64,000 nucleotides of DNA from NCBI RefSeq assembly GCF_007990545.2, contig NZ_AP019829.2, forward strand, positions 372,001 to 436,000. The letters are read 5' to 3'. Both the position numbers and the translations under genes were made by a program. This stretch comes from Leptotrichia wadei. GTDB taxonomy: Bacteria > Fusobacteriota > Fusobacteriia > Fusobacteriales > Leptotrichiaceae. Under the pieces are notes generated by a model, which worked only from the letters and a program-made list of their open reading frames with translations, made no database searches and was not told the origin of the DNA. Positions 33,414-43,206 of this stretch are shown piece by piece; the stretch's first letter is position 1; the number at the start of each line of letters is the position of its first letter.

Positions 33414-34202
33414 ATGATAGAAAAAAAAATATATTATGTCTGGGTTGGAAATGCCAAAAAACCTGATATTTTTTATAAATGTCTGGAATCTTGGAAAAAG
33501 AATTTGCCTGATTTTGAAATAATAGAGATAAATGAAAAGAATTTTGATATGGAAACACATCTTGCGAAAAATAGATTTTTCCGTGAATGTTATGAAAGAA
33601 GGCTTTGGGCGTATGTTTCGGATTATATGAGAGTGCATTTTATGTATGAAAATTCTGGAATTTATGTTGATACGGATATGGAAATAATTAAAAATTTGAC
33701 ACCAATTTTAGAAGAAAAAGATTCTTTTTTTAAAAATCCAAAAAATGAGAAATTAAAAAAAATGGATTTTTTTATAGGTTATGAAGATGAAAAGCACATA
33801 AGCGTAGGAATTTTTGGAACATCAAAACACAATGAAGTGCTGAAGGATATTAAAGAGTTTTATGAAAAAGAGATTTGGGAAAAGCCAGTTTGGACGATTC
33901 CAAAAATATTTACGTATGTTTTTGAGAAAAAGTATAATTTGAGCGGGAAAAGGGAAAATTTGTTGAAAGATGGAGAAATAGTGATTTTTCCAAAAGAATA
34001 TTTTTATCCTTACGGGTTTCATGAAAAATATACAGATGACTGTATAAAGCCTGAAACTTATGGAATACATTGGTGGAATGACAGCTGGAGCAGCTTGAAG
34101 GCTAGGTTATTTTTGGAAGCGAAGCATTTATCAGGGATAAAAAAATTGGTGAAAAAGACTAGAATAATTGCTAGATATTATTTGAAGGAAAAACATAAAT
34201 AA
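33414..34202 (+). CDS. GT32-type glycosyltransferase (capsular/surface polysaccharide)
   Basis: A 262-residue sugar transferase with a DxD motif in GIYVDTDMEIIKNL (about residues 84-97) preceded by WAYVSDYMRVHFMYENSG, the hallmark of glycosyltransferases with the 'DXD sugar-binding' region. Starts KIYYVWVGNAKKP, as in capsular polysaccharide synthesis proteins. The C-terminus has YGIHWWNDSW, common in this family. Cytoplasmic. TAGGAG is 7 bases upstream. Confidence 0.9.
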   Translation: MIEKKIYYVWVGNAKKPDIFYKCLESWKKNLPDFEIIEINEKNFDMETHLAKNRFFRECYERRLWAYVSDYMRVHFMYENSGIYVDTDMEIIKNLTPILEEKDSFFKNPKNEKLKKMDFFIGYEDEKHISVGIFGTSKHNEVLKDIKEFYEKEIWEKPVWTIPKIFTYVFEKKYNLSGKRENLLKDGEIVIFPKEYFYPYGFHEKYTDDCIKPETYGIHWWNDSWSSLKARLFLEAKHLSGIKKLVKKTRIIARYYLKEKHK

Positions 34203-34223
34203 AAGACAAAGGAAAAAATAAAG

Positions 34224-34252
34224 TTGGTAGATACTTAAAAAAGTGATATAAT
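34224..34252 (+). promoter_or_regulatory. Promoter of the EEP-family gene
   Basis: TTGGTA (34224-34229), 17-base spacer, TATAAT (34247-34252). It rules out the ATG at 34256 as a start, because that lies at the expected transcription start. Confidence 0.6.
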
Positions 34253-34303
34253 GGAATGAAATATTTATATAATAAACAAAGGATTAGGAGAAACAAGAGA
34301 AAA

Positions 34304-35077
34304 ATGAGCAAATTAAAAAAAGTATTATTGTCGCTTATGATTTGTGGGGCGACTGTTAGCTGGGCAAAGGAATTTAAGATGATGACGTATAATATTTATG
34401 GGGCAAGGCTTACAAACGGACAGAAATTGGGAGAAAGCATAAAGCCGTATGCACCTGATTTTGTATCACTTCAGGAAGTTGATAAATTTACAAAGAGAAG
34501 CAATTTTAGGGATGTAACGTCTGATATTGCAAAAGTCTTGGGATATGATTATTATTTTTTCAAAAAATCGAGAGATTATGATGGCGGGGAATATGGAATT
34601 TCATTTATCTCAAAATATCCGCTTGAGAAAATATACACTTATGAATTGCCCTCAGAAGGTGAGGAAAGAAGACAGCTTGTAGTTGCAGAACTTTCTAAAA
34701 AGACTTTTGGTAAAAAGGTTTTAGTTATGAATACACATTTAGACTTTAAGCCAAGTATAAAACCTGAGGAAATGGAATCACTTGATTTACTTACAAAATT
34801 TTTTGATAAAGATGATATAAAATTTATAAGCGGAGATTTTAATTTTTTGCCATCAACAAAATATTATGGACAAATGACAAAGGACTGGAGAGATACATAT
34901 ATGGAAGCTAATTTTAGTGGAGCAAGATCACTTTCAGATCCAAGAATTGACTATATTTTTGGAAGTCAGTCAAAAAAATGGAAGGTGAAGTCAAGTTATT
35001 TTATCAATGATGCAACTCAAGACTGGACAAAATTGTCGGATCATCTTCCATATATAACAACTGTGGATATAAAATAA
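34304..35077 (+). CDS. Secreted endonuclease/exonuclease/phosphatase-family protein
   Basis: 257 residues with a signal peptide (MSKLKKVLLSLMICGATVSWA then KEF) followed by an EEP-fold domain: MMTYNIYGA, SLQEVDKFT (metal-binding Glu), MNTHLDFKP, ISGDFNFLPSTK and a closing LSDHLPYITTV (catalytic His). Family members cleave phosphodiesters in DNA, sphingomyelin or phosphoinositides; the substrate is open. It acts in the periplasm or outside. An upstream ATG at 34256 is unlikely because the promoter overlaps it. Confidence 0.87.
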   Translation: MSKLKKVLLSLMICGATVSWAKEFKMMTYNIYGARLTNGQKLGESIKPYAPDFVSLQEVDKFTKRSNFRDVTSDIAKVLGYDYYFFKKSRDYDGGEYGISFISKYPLEKIYTYELPSEGEERRQLVVAELSKKTFGKKVLVMNTHLDFKPSIKPEEMESLDLLTKFFDKDDIKFISGDFNFLPSTKYYGQMTKDWRDTYMEANFSGARSLSDPRIDYIFGSQSKKWKVKSSYFINDATQDWTKLSDHLPYITTVDIK

Positions 35078-35117
35078 AAAAATTGGGATAGAAAAAAAAT
35101 AAAAGGAGGTATGAAGT

Positions 35118-35951
35118 ATGAAGGTTTCCCTTGTAATGCCAACAATTAATGTTACAACTGAACTTGAATTATTTTTGAAAAGTTTGAGAACACAGACTTA
35201 TAAAGATTTTGAGTTAATTGTAGTGGATCAGAATGAAGGAAATGAAGCTTTTGAAATTGTGAAAGATTACGAAGAGGAATTTAAGATAAAATATGCAAAA
35301 AGCGATGAAAAGGGGCTGAGTTTAAACAGAAATAGAGGGCTTGTACTTATGGAAGGGGAAATTGTGGGATTTCCCGATGATGACTGTGAGTATCAGCCTG
35401 ATACGTTGGAAAAAGTTGTTGCTTTTTTTGAAAGAAAAAAAAATTATCGGATTTATTCGTGTCGTACACTTGAACGTGGGAAAACTTATGGAACAGGTGT
35501 TATGGAAAAAAAAGACATGGAAATAACTAAAGATAATGTAGATAAAACAGTGAAATCTATAACTTTTTTTGTAAATTATAAAAAAGATGATATTATTTTA
35601 TTTGATGAAAATTTGGGAGTTGGTGCGACTTTTGGAAGTGGAGAAGAAACTGACTATGTGCTTACATTACTTCATAAAGGCTACAAGGGAAGATATTTTG
35701 CAAACGACATAATTTTTCATCCAGCTAAAAAAGGAAACTACAGCGATTTGGATCGTGCATATAAATATGCTTTGGGATTTGGAGCATTAGTAAAAAAGGA
35801 AGTTAAGGGTAGAAAAAACAGATTTTATATTCTGAAATACTGGAAGCGGCAATTTAGAAGTTTTGTTGGAATGATTGTTACAAGAAACAGGGCATATCAT
35901 AGAGTTGTGATGAAGGGTAGAAAAATTGGATATACAAAATATAAAATTTAA
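35118..35951 (+). CDS. Glycosyltransferase family 2
   Basis: A 277-residue GT-A enzyme beginning VSLVMPTINVTTELELFLKSL, with FELIVVDQNEG, the donor-binding region SLNRNRGLVLMEGEIVGFPDDDCEY (DDD at about 94) and a C-terminal basic helix. Cytosolic transferase using nucleotide sugars; acceptor unknown. AGGAGG precedes the ATG. Sits between the EEP-family and CDP-glycerol transferase genes. Confidence 0.92.
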   Translation: MKVSLVMPTINVTTELELFLKSLRTQTYKDFELIVVDQNEGNEAFEIVKDYEEEFKIKYAKSDEKGLSLNRNRGLVLMEGEIVGFPDDDCEYQPDTLEKVVAFFERKKNYRIYSCRTLERGKTYGTGVMEKKDMEITKDNVDKTVKSITFFVNYKKDDIILFDENLGVGATFGSGEETDYVLTLLHKGYKGRYFANDIIFHPAKKGNYSDLDRAYKYALGFGALVKKEVKGRKNRFYILKYWKRQFRSFVGMIVTRNRAYHRVVMKGRKIGYTKYKI

Positions 35952-35967
35952 AAAATAGGAGAAAAAT

Positions 35968-37161
35968 ATGGATAAGATAAAATGTTTGATAAATATGATA
36001 ATAGCTTATCTAATTTATCCATTTAACAAAGGGAACTTTAAAAATAGAAATATTTGGCTTGTGGGAGGAAATGCAGGAGAGCTTTTTGTGGATAATGGAC
36101 GTGCAATGTATGAATATTTACGGTCAAAACAGCAGGAGGAAGTATACTGGGTGATAAACAGAAATGCCAAAATTGCTAAAAAAATTCCGGGAGAAAAGCT
36201 GATAAAAGGAAGTGTAAAAAGCTATCTGTATTTTATGAATGCAAAAGTTGCATTATTTTCCCACTCAATTTCTGCGGACATTGTTCCATACCTGTTTGTA
36301 GTGCCATTAATAAACAAATTTCACAAAAAAGTATTCAAAGTATTCCTAAATCACGGAACAGTAGGCTTTAAAGTCCGACAGGCAATGAATCCAAAAACGG
36401 CAAAAGTTGCAGAAGCCCTTGTAAAATCCTATGATTTAAACATCTGCGATTCAGAATTTGAAAGAAAAGTGAAAACAGAAACTTGGTGGGAAGTGCCAAA
36501 GGAAACAGCAGTTATAACAGGCTACCCAAGATATGATAAATTATACAATCTAAAAATTACGGAAAAACAAATATTCTTTATGCCGACGTGGCGAAACTGG
36601 CTAAAGTCAGAAAACTCAGAAAATCAAAAATTTGAAGATACAAAATATTTTCAGAATATCTCAAATTTAATTACAGATAAAAAATTAAATGATTATCTGG
36701 AAAAAAATAATATTAAATTGAATGTCTACATTCATCAATTAATGCAGGATCATTTAAAAAATTTTGGAAATATAAAACTTGGAAAAAATATAAGAATACT
36801 TCCGAAAGAAGTAAATATAACTGAGGAACTGCAAAAATCAAAATTATTAATAACAGACTATTCAAGCGTAGCCTACGACTTTTATTATCTAAACAAGCCA
36901 ATTATCTTCTTTCAGTTTGATAAACGTGAATATGAAGAAAAAGTTGGATCTTATGTGGATTTAGATAAGGATTTGTTTGGAAAGCAGGCTAAAACTGTGG
37001 AAAAATGTGTAGAGGAAATTATTGAGATTTCTGAAAATAATTTTCATTATGATAAGGATATGAAGCAGAAATCTGATAAGTTGAGAGAAAAGTTTTTGAA
37101 GTATGTAGATAAGGGGAATTGTGAAAGGGTTTACGATGAAATTTTAAAAAGAATAAATTAA
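35968..37161 (+). CDS. CDP-glycerol glycerophosphotransferase family protein
   Basis: 397 residues of the TagF/TagB type that transfers glycerol phosphate (or related units) from CDP-glycerol to a lipid-linked acceptor at the inner face of the membrane. Motifs include FLNHGTVGFK, SEFERKVKTE, GYPRYDKL, FMPTWRNW and LLITDYSSVAYDFYYLNKPIIFF. In a diderm genome it probably decorates a surface glycan with phosphoglycerol rather than builds teichoic acid. The gap from the GT2 gene is 16 bases. Last gene of the cluster. Confidence 0.9.
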   Translation: MDKIKCLINMIIAYLIYPFNKGNFKNRNIWLVGGNAGELFVDNGRAMYEYLRSKQQEEVYWVINRNAKIAKKIPGEKLIKGSVKSYLYFMNAKVALFSHSISADIVPYLFVVPLINKFHKKVFKVFLNHGTVGFKVRQAMNPKTAKVAEALVKSYDLNICDSEFERKVKTETWWEVPKETAVITGYPRYDKLYNLKITEKQIFFMPTWRNWLKSENSENQKFEDTKYFQNISNLITDKKLNDYLEKNNIKLNVYIHQLMQDHLKNFGNIKLGKNIRILPKEVNITEELQKSKLLITDYSSVAYDFYYLNKPIIFFQFDKREYEEKVGSYVDLDKDLFGKQAKTVEKCVEEIIEISENNFHYDKDMKQKSDKLREKFLKYVDKGNCERVYDEILKRIN

Positions 37162-37248
37162 AACTTGATTTTTTACTAAGGATTTATAACATGTGTTGTT
37201 ATTAATAAATATTTTCTTTGCATTATTAAGTTTTTTTTATTTATTTTT

Positions 37249-37364
37249 GCAGGATTGCTCATTGCCGCAAATCCTGCACCTATGGCTAGACTACGACTTT
37301 TATTTGCCCAACTCCAAAACTCCTCCTTTTAGTTGTCAAACAGTCGTAGTTGAACAAATAAAAG
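37249..37364. other. Nested and interleaved inverted repeats (structured element)
   Basis: Three paired motifs lie within 116 bases: GCAGGATT/AATCCTGC (37249-37256, 37270-37277), ACTACGACT/AGTCGTAGT (37290-37298, 37342-37350) and CTTTTATTTG/CAAATAAAAG (37297-37306, 37355-37364). The last two overlap and interleave, so they are alternative folds or a pseudoknot. No protein is supported here. Confidence 0.6.
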
Positions 37365-37792
37365 CTCCGTCAATTTTTAAAATTTATTTTGTTAAAGAAA
37401 AATATTTATTATAAATTTCCGAGATTTTAATTTTTCGGTAAAATACAACTTGTTTGAGCTTTTCTATTTTATTTGAATTGATAACAAGTTCATGAGATTA
37501 AAATAACTTTTATTAAAAGTGAGTTTTGTCTTTTGCTGTGAAATTAAAATTTGAGAGCGGGAGTGCAGAGGTATGGTGATTGATCCCCTTTACGTATACA
37601 AAAAGAAAAAATATAAAATATAGAAAAAATGTTTATTAACAAAAATTTATTTTCTATAATTTATTTTCTATAATTTAATAAGAAATAAGTAGGGGATAAT
37701 TTTTATTAATTTTTTAAAAAATTGAAAAAGAAAATAAACTATGATAAAATTTAAGAACGAAAAAATAAAGATAGAACAGAGGTAAAATAACG
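37365..37792. other. Intergenic region before mutS
   Basis: A/T-rich, with a tandem duplication of TTATTTTCTATAA-type sequence near 37650-37680. No convincing gene. TATGATAAAATT near 37740 may be the mutS -10 region. Confidence 0.4.
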
Positions 37793-40468
37793 ATGGCAGA
37801 TACACCGCTTATGAAGCAATATAAGGAGATAAAATCAAATTTTGAGGATTCTATATTGTTTTTTAGATTGGGTGATTTTTATGAAATGTTTTTTGAGGAT
37901 GCGGTGAAAGCGTCACGGGAGCTGGGACTTACGCTTACTTCGAGAAATAAGGAAAAAAATGTAGATGTACCGCTTGCAGGAGTTCCGTTTCATTCGGCAG
38001 ATTCATATATAACAAAACTTGTTTCAAAAGGGTATAAAGTTGCGATTTGTGAGCAGACAGAAGATCCGAAGATGGCAAAGGGAATTGTAAAACGGGAAGT
38101 TGTGAAGATTATAACGCCAGGGACAGTTGTGGATGTAGAGGCACTTGATGCCAAGAGCAATAATTACTTGATGAGTATTTTGAAAATTGAGAATAAACTT
38201 GGAATTGCGTATATTGATATAACTACTGGAGAGTTTAAGGTAACAGAAGTTGAAAAGGATGATGATTTTGTAAAATTATTTAATGAGATTAATAAGATTG
38301 AGCCTAAGGAAGTGCTTGTTACAGAGGATTTTTATGGAGAAATAAAGGAAAAGTTAGATGATTTTTTACAAAAGAATGATTCAGTTGTAACTTTTGTGAA
38401 TAAGGTTCGGGATAGTGCAAAATATCTTATGGATTATTTTGAGATTGTGTCGCTTGAAAGTTATGGGATTAAAGATAAAAAGGCGATAATTGGAGCTGCA
38501 GCCATGGCACTTGATTATGCTGCTACTATGCAGGTTGAACATGAGCTGACTGTGGAAAAAATTGAGTTTGTGAATATTTCCAATTATGCTGAAATAAATG
38601 CGATTACGAGCAGAAATCTGGAACTTTTGAAAAATCAGAGGGAAAAAACTGTTTATGGCTCGCTTCTGTGGGTGCTGGACGAGTGTAAAACTTCGATGGG
38701 AACACGGCTTTTAAAAAGATTTATAAATAATCCGCTTTTAAATATTGAAAAAATACAGAAAAGACAGGAAGATGTACAGTATTTTATTGATAATATCTTG
38801 ATTCGTGAGGATTTGAGGGAAAAACTTGAGAATATTTACGATTTAGAGCGGCTTTTGGGGAAAATAATCTTTGGAAGTGAAAATGGAAAAGATTTGACAG
38901 CATTGAAAAAAACGATAAAATCGGCTGTTGAAATAATGAAAATTTTGGAAAATACGGATTTTTTTAAGGATATTGATGCAAATATTTTGTTTGAGTGTTA
39001 TAAAATAATTGACGACAGTATAAATGAAGATGCGCCATTTTCAGTACGTGAAGGCGGAATTATAAAATCTGGATACAATGCGGAACTGGATGAAATTAGA
39101 AATATTATGAATTCTGGGAAGGACTTTTTGCTGGATATTGAACAGCGTGAAAGGGAAGCAACTGGAATTCGAAATATGAAAATAAAATTTAACAAGGTTT
39201 TTGGTTATTTTATTGAAATTACAAAAGCAAATCTGGATATGGTGCCAGAACATTACATAAGAAAACAGACTCTTTCAAACTCAGAAAGGTATATTACGCC
39301 TGAGCTGAAAAAATACGAAGATACAATAATAAATTCCAAAGCAAAAATCGAAGATTTGGAATATCATTTGTTCAAGGAAATTAGCGGGAAACTCAAGGAA
39401 CATCGAAAAATTTTGTCAGAACTTGCAGAAAGGCTGGCATACATTGATGTAATGGTATCTTTTGCTGTAAGTGCCATTGAAAATGATTATGCAAAACCTG
39501 AAATGAACGAGGAATATTCCTTTGAAATTGAGGGCGGAAGGCATCCAGTTGTGGAAAAGCTGATTGGAAGGACGGATTATGTTTCAAATGATACAGTCTT
39601 TACTGAAAAGGAAAGTTTTGTTGTGCTAACAGGACCTAATATGTCGGGAAAATCAACGTATATGAAGCAAATCGCATTAATTTCCATAATGGCTCAGATT
39701 GGTTCTTTTGTCCCTGCGAAAAAAGCAAATTTATCAATTATAGACAAATATTTGACACGGATTGGGGCTTCTGATGATATTTTGACTGGGCAAAGTACAT
39801 TTATGGTGGAAATGAGTGAAGTTTCCAACATTCTGAACAATGCGACTGAAAAAAGTCTGATAATACTTGATGAAGTTGGACGTGGAACTTCCACAACCGA
39901 TGGAGTCTCCATTGCAACTGCCATTTCAATGTATATTCATGATAAAATCGGTGCTAAGACAGTATTTGCAACACATTATCACGAACTTACTGATTTAGAA
40001 AATAAATTTGCACATATTGTAAATTATCGGATAGAAGTGGATGAAAAGCAGGGAAAAGTGATGTTTTTGCGAAATATTGTAAAAGGTGGAGCTGATAAGT
40101 CTTATGGAATTGAAGTAGCGAAATTGGCGGGGCTTCCGAAGGAAATACTTGTTGAAAGCAAGAAAGTTTTAAAACGGCTGGAACAGAAAAAGGAGCTTAT
40201 TGAGAAAACGGTGGATGTTCATCAGCTCTCGCTTTTTGGAGGAAATTTAGAATTTGAAGATAATTTTGACGAAGCTGAAAAAGATTTTAAAAATGTTGAA
40301 AATAATCAGCTTTATGAGGAAAAATTAGCACAAATTGAAGAAGAAAAGGAAAAATTACGAAAAATTATGAATAAGATAGAAGATTACGATATAAATAATA
40401 TTACACCAATGGATGCAATGAAATTTTTGTTTGAATTGAAGGAAAATATGAAAAAAGATAATAAATAG
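37793..40468 (+). CDS. mutS: DNA mismatch repair protein MutS
   Basis: Mismatch recognition ATPase (891 residues). The N-terminal mismatch-binding motif GDFYEMFFEDA, the connector and lever domains, Walker A GPNMSGKSTYMKQ, LIILDEVGRGTSTTDGVSIA and FATHYHELTDLE are all intact. Full length for MutS1. AGAGGTAAAA precedes the ATG. MutL is not adjacent; instead the gene overlaps the reading block of an envelope protein gene 11 bases downstream. Confidence 0.96.
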   Translation: MADTPLMKQYKEIKSNFEDSILFFRLGDFYEMFFEDAVKASRELGLTLTSRNKEKNVDVPLAGVPFHSADSYITKLVSKGYKVAICEQTEDPKMAKGIVKREVVKIITPGTVVDVEALDAKSNNYLMSILKIENKLGIAYIDITTGEFKVTEVEKDDDFVKLFNEINKIEPKEVLVTEDFYGEIKEKLDDFLQKNDSVVTFVNKVRDSAKYLMDYFEIVSLESYGIKDKKAIIGAAAMALDYAATMQVEHELTVEKIEFVNISNYAEINAITSRNLELLKNQREKTVYGSLLWVLDECKTSMGTRLLKRFINNPLLNIEKIQKRQEDVQYFIDNILIREDLREKLENIYDLERLLGKIIFGSENGKDLTALKKTIKSAVEIMKILENTDFFKDIDANILFECYKIIDDSINEDAPFSVREGGIIKSGYNAELDEIRNIMNSGKDFLLDIEQREREATGIRNMKIKFNKVFGYFIEITKANLDMVPEHYIRKQTLSNSERYITPELKKYEDTIINSKAKIEDLEYHLFKEISGKLKEHRKILSELAERLAYIDVMVSFAVSAIENDYAKPEMNEEYSFEIEGGRHPVVEKLIGRTDYVSNDTVFTEKESFVVLTGPNMSGKSTYMKQIALISIMAQIGSFVPAKKANLSIIDKYLTRIGASDDILTGQSTFMVEMSEVSNILNNATEKSLIILDEVGRGTSTTDGVSIATAISMYIHDKIGAKTVFATHYHELTDLENKFAHIVNYRIEVDEKQGKVMFLRNIVKGGADKSYGIEVAKLAGLPKEILVESKKVLKRLEQKKELIEKTVDVHQLSLFGGNLEFEDNFDEAEKDFKNVENNQLYEEKLAQIEEEKEKLRKIMNKIEDYDINNITPMDAMKFLFELKENMKKDNK

Positions 40469-40479
40469 GAGAAAAAATA

Positions 40480-42921
40480 ATGTGGAAGAGAATAGGTTAT
40501 GGAGGACTTGTATTAATACTGATATATTTTATATATGCTGTATTTTTTAAAAAAATTCCGGCACCGCTTGATCAGATGCAAAAGGATATGAAGGCTAAAA
40601 AAGTTGTGTACAGATTAAAAGATGAGGCAATCGTTTATGCAGATGAGCAAATCGGATCTGAAGGAGATGAAGTCATTAAATTTAAAAATGTGATTATAGA
40701 TCTTGTAAAAAAACAGATGGTAATTTCTGGAAAAGAAGGGATTGTAAATACTAAGACGCTTGATGTTTCATTGATGAAAAAAGTTGTTGGAACAACGAAG
40801 GATAGAAAGTGGGAAATTTATACAGAACGGGTAGATTATAAAAAACAGGGAGATCAGCTAATTTCGCCAGTAAAAACAAAACTGGTAAATACTTTTGATG
40901 ACACTTTTTCTGAAGCGGATAAAGTTGAAACAACGACGAAGTTTGAAACGATTGTAGCTACAGGACATGCAAAATATAATAATAAAAAAGATAAAAAAAC
41001 TATGACTGCAGATAAGATTACATATAATGATCCGACAAAGGTAAGTTTTGCAGAAGGTCATGTTGTCTATAAGGAAGAAAAAACTAAAAGAATGCTTACA
41101 GCAGATAAAATGCGATATGATGACATTAATAAAATAGGAAATGCAGAAGGTCATGTGCATTACACTTCTCCTGAAAGCAAGCTGGATGCTCAAAAGGCAG
41201 ATTATTATATGAATGGTGATGATGAAAGAGTAGAAGGTTTTGGGAATGTTGTTTATATAGGGAAAGAAAGTGTAATTACAGCAGACAGTGCTGTGTATTT
41301 CATCAAGAAAAAACAAATTAATGGAAATGGACATGTTGTTTATAAGAGTAAAGAAAGTGTAATTACAGGAGACAGTGCTGTTTATCTTGTTGATAAGAAA
41401 CAAGTTGATGGAAGAGGGCATGTAAGATATACAGGAAAAACTATGATAATTACAGGAGATCATGTCTTTTATGATAAAATTGCCAATATAATAACTGGTG
41501 ATGGAAATGGTACGTATAATTATTTGCCGAGAAGAACGACAGGAACTTATAGAAGTGGAGTTTATGATTTGAAAACACACACTATGACAACAAGTGATTA
41601 TTATACTGCTAATTACGATGATTATAAAATGGATGGAACAGGGCTTGTGTATGTTTTTCCTACAGGAAATGCTACTATGAATGGACCTTTTAATGTAAAA
41701 AAACAAAACTTTAATGTTCATGGTGCAAATGGAAAAATGAATACAATTTCAAAAGATATTTTTGCAAATAAAATGGAAATGACAAGTATTCAAGGGGATA
41801 AAATTTCATCTGATATTGGACAGGGAAGTTTTGAGAAAAAGGAATTTAGATTTGACGGGCATGTTAAAGGTAAGATTCGTGGAAATGTAAAAGATCTGGT
41901 AAATGATCCAAGACCACTTGTAGAATCAGAAGCAGTCCATTTTATTGGAAATACAGCAAAAGTTTATTTTGTTTCTCATAAAAATGGAAGCAATATGAGT
42001 ATTACACGTAGTGAGATTAAAGAGAATGTTCACATGACCTATAAGGATATTACATTAGATTCTCAATATAATGAAATGGATTCAAGAAGAAACCTTATAC
42101 TTGCAAGGGATAAGGTTATGGTTGACTTTAAAAATAACACTAAGATGACTGCAAATTATTTGTATATGGATATGAATAAGCAGGAAGGATATGCTAGAAA
42201 TAACATAAAAATCGTAAGTACATTGCCACAGTTTAGAGCGATTAATACAAGTGCTGACAAGGCTATAATTTATCTAAAGGATAAAAAAATAAAATTAAAT
42301 GGAAATGTAGTAACTTACCAAGGTAAAAATCAAATTTCATCTAAAAGTGCAATATATGACATGGATAAAAAAATTCTTGAAAATGAAGGAAATATTCAAA
42401 TGCGGTATGAAGTTCAGAATAATGGTGATAATAACGGAAGTAACGAAATTCAAGGAAAATCAGATCCTAGAAATTCTGCAGCGGTTCAAGAAGTAATAGG
42501 CAAGTTGTCAGTTTCTGAAGGAGGACATCTTCCGAAATCAATGACTGCCTCAAACGGAGTTCCAGTTACAATAAGATGGCATTCTTCAAATTCAAGCTTA
42601 TATTCAGTATCTGGAAGAGTTAATAAGCAGTTTTACGGTGGCGGAAGTAAAGGTGCAACATTGACTGCAACTGCAAAGGCTGGAGTAGATACTGCAGAAA
42701 GAACCTTTAGTGTAAGCGTTCCGACAGAATCGGCTCACGAAATGCTAGTAAGGGCAGCAAGTAATATTTATGTTCCAGAAGATGGAGAAAATCTGCCTTC
42801 ATCAGTTAGAGTAAATGTAAATAAAGGGACAATAGATATACCAATATCTTGGAGTAAAAATGGAGATAGAAATGTAGCAACATTAAGATATGGCGGTGCT
42901 TCTTATCGTCAACAATTTTAA
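40480..42921 (+). CDS. Large LptA/OstA-like envelope protein with C-terminal Ig-like domains
   Basis: An 813-residue protein with one N-terminal membrane anchor (YGGLVLILIYFIYAVFF) and an LptC-like first periplasmic domain. Many OstA/LptA-type strand repeats of about 29 residues follow (for example VVYIGKESVITADSAVYF, VVYKSKESVITGDSAVYL, VRYTGKTMIITGDHVFY), to about residue 640. Residues about 665-813 look like bacterial Ig-like (aBig-type) domains, with HLPKSMTASNGVPVTIRWHS. LptA is normally about 180 residues. This looks like an LptC-LptA bridge built into one chain, possibly carrying lipopolysaccharide across the periplasm. Function is inferred from repeats only. Confidence 0.75.
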   Translation: MWKRIGYGGLVLILIYFIYAVFFKKIPAPLDQMQKDMKAKKVVYRLKDEAIVYADEQIGSEGDEVIKFKNVIIDLVKKQMVISGKEGIVNTKTLDVSLMKKVVGTTKDRKWEIYTERVDYKKQGDQLISPVKTKLVNTFDDTFSEADKVETTTKFETIVATGHAKYNNKKDKKTMTADKITYNDPTKVSFAEGHVVYKEEKTKRMLTADKMRYDDINKIGNAEGHVHYTSPESKLDAQKADYYMNGDDERVEGFGNVVYIGKESVITADSAVYFIKKKQINGNGHVVYKSKESVITGDSAVYLVDKKQVDGRGHVRYTGKTMIITGDHVFYDKIANIITGDGNGTYNYLPRRTTGTYRSGVYDLKTHTMTTSDYYTANYDDYKMDGTGLVYVFPTGNATMNGPFNVKKQNFNVHGANGKMNTISKDIFANKMEMTSIQGDKISSDIGQGSFEKKEFRFDGHVKGKIRGNVKDLVNDPRPLVESEAVHFIGNTAKVYFVSHKNGSNMSITRSEIKENVHMTYKDITLDSQYNEMDSRRNLILARDKVMVDFKNNTKMTANYLYMDMNKQEGYARNNIKIVSTLPQFRAINTSADKAIIYLKDKKIKLNGNVVTYQGKNQISSKSAIYDMDKKILENEGNIQMRYEVQNNGDNNGSNEIQGKSDPRNSAAVQEVIGKLSVSEGGHLPKSMTASNGVPVTIRWHSSNSSLYSVSGRVNKQFYGGGSKGATLTATAKAGVDTAERTFSVSVPTESAHEMLVRAASNIYVPEDGENLPSSVRVNVNKGTIDIPISWSKNGDRNVATLRYGGASYRQQF

Positions 42922-42990
42922 ATAGTTTTTATTTTTTATAAGAAAATCAAATTTATATTTTAGTATATCATTGGTATATTTGATAATTTT

Positions 42991-43018
42991 AAAAGGGGCT
43001 GATGCCTCTTTTTCTTTT
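42991..43018 (+). terminator. Terminator after the LptA-like gene
   Basis: AAAAGGGGC and GCCTCTTTTT pair around TGAT, and the right arm ends in a T tract. Confidence 0.65.
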
Positions 43019-43206
43019 ATTGTTAAAAATAATATATTATATAATATTTAATCTAGTTAGATTTAAAGAAATATTAATAATACTTTTTGAGAGGTATGTG
43101 TCTGTAATGATAAAATAAGTTGAAAATAAGTTTGATGTTGTAATGGAATTATGATATAATATTCTTTAGAAAAATTATTAGATATAGAAAGAGGAAAGAA
43201 AAGGAA

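Noticed and set aside
37193-37414. A 73-residue open frame on the plus strand in the gap before mutS
   Set aside because: It runs through the interleaved inverted repeats, has no ribosome site and shows no protein-like pattern.
40858-41721. A 287-residue open frame on the minus strand within the LptA-like gene
   Set aside because: It is Ile/Ser/Cys-rich shadow sequence antisense to clear OstA repeats, with no independent start signals.
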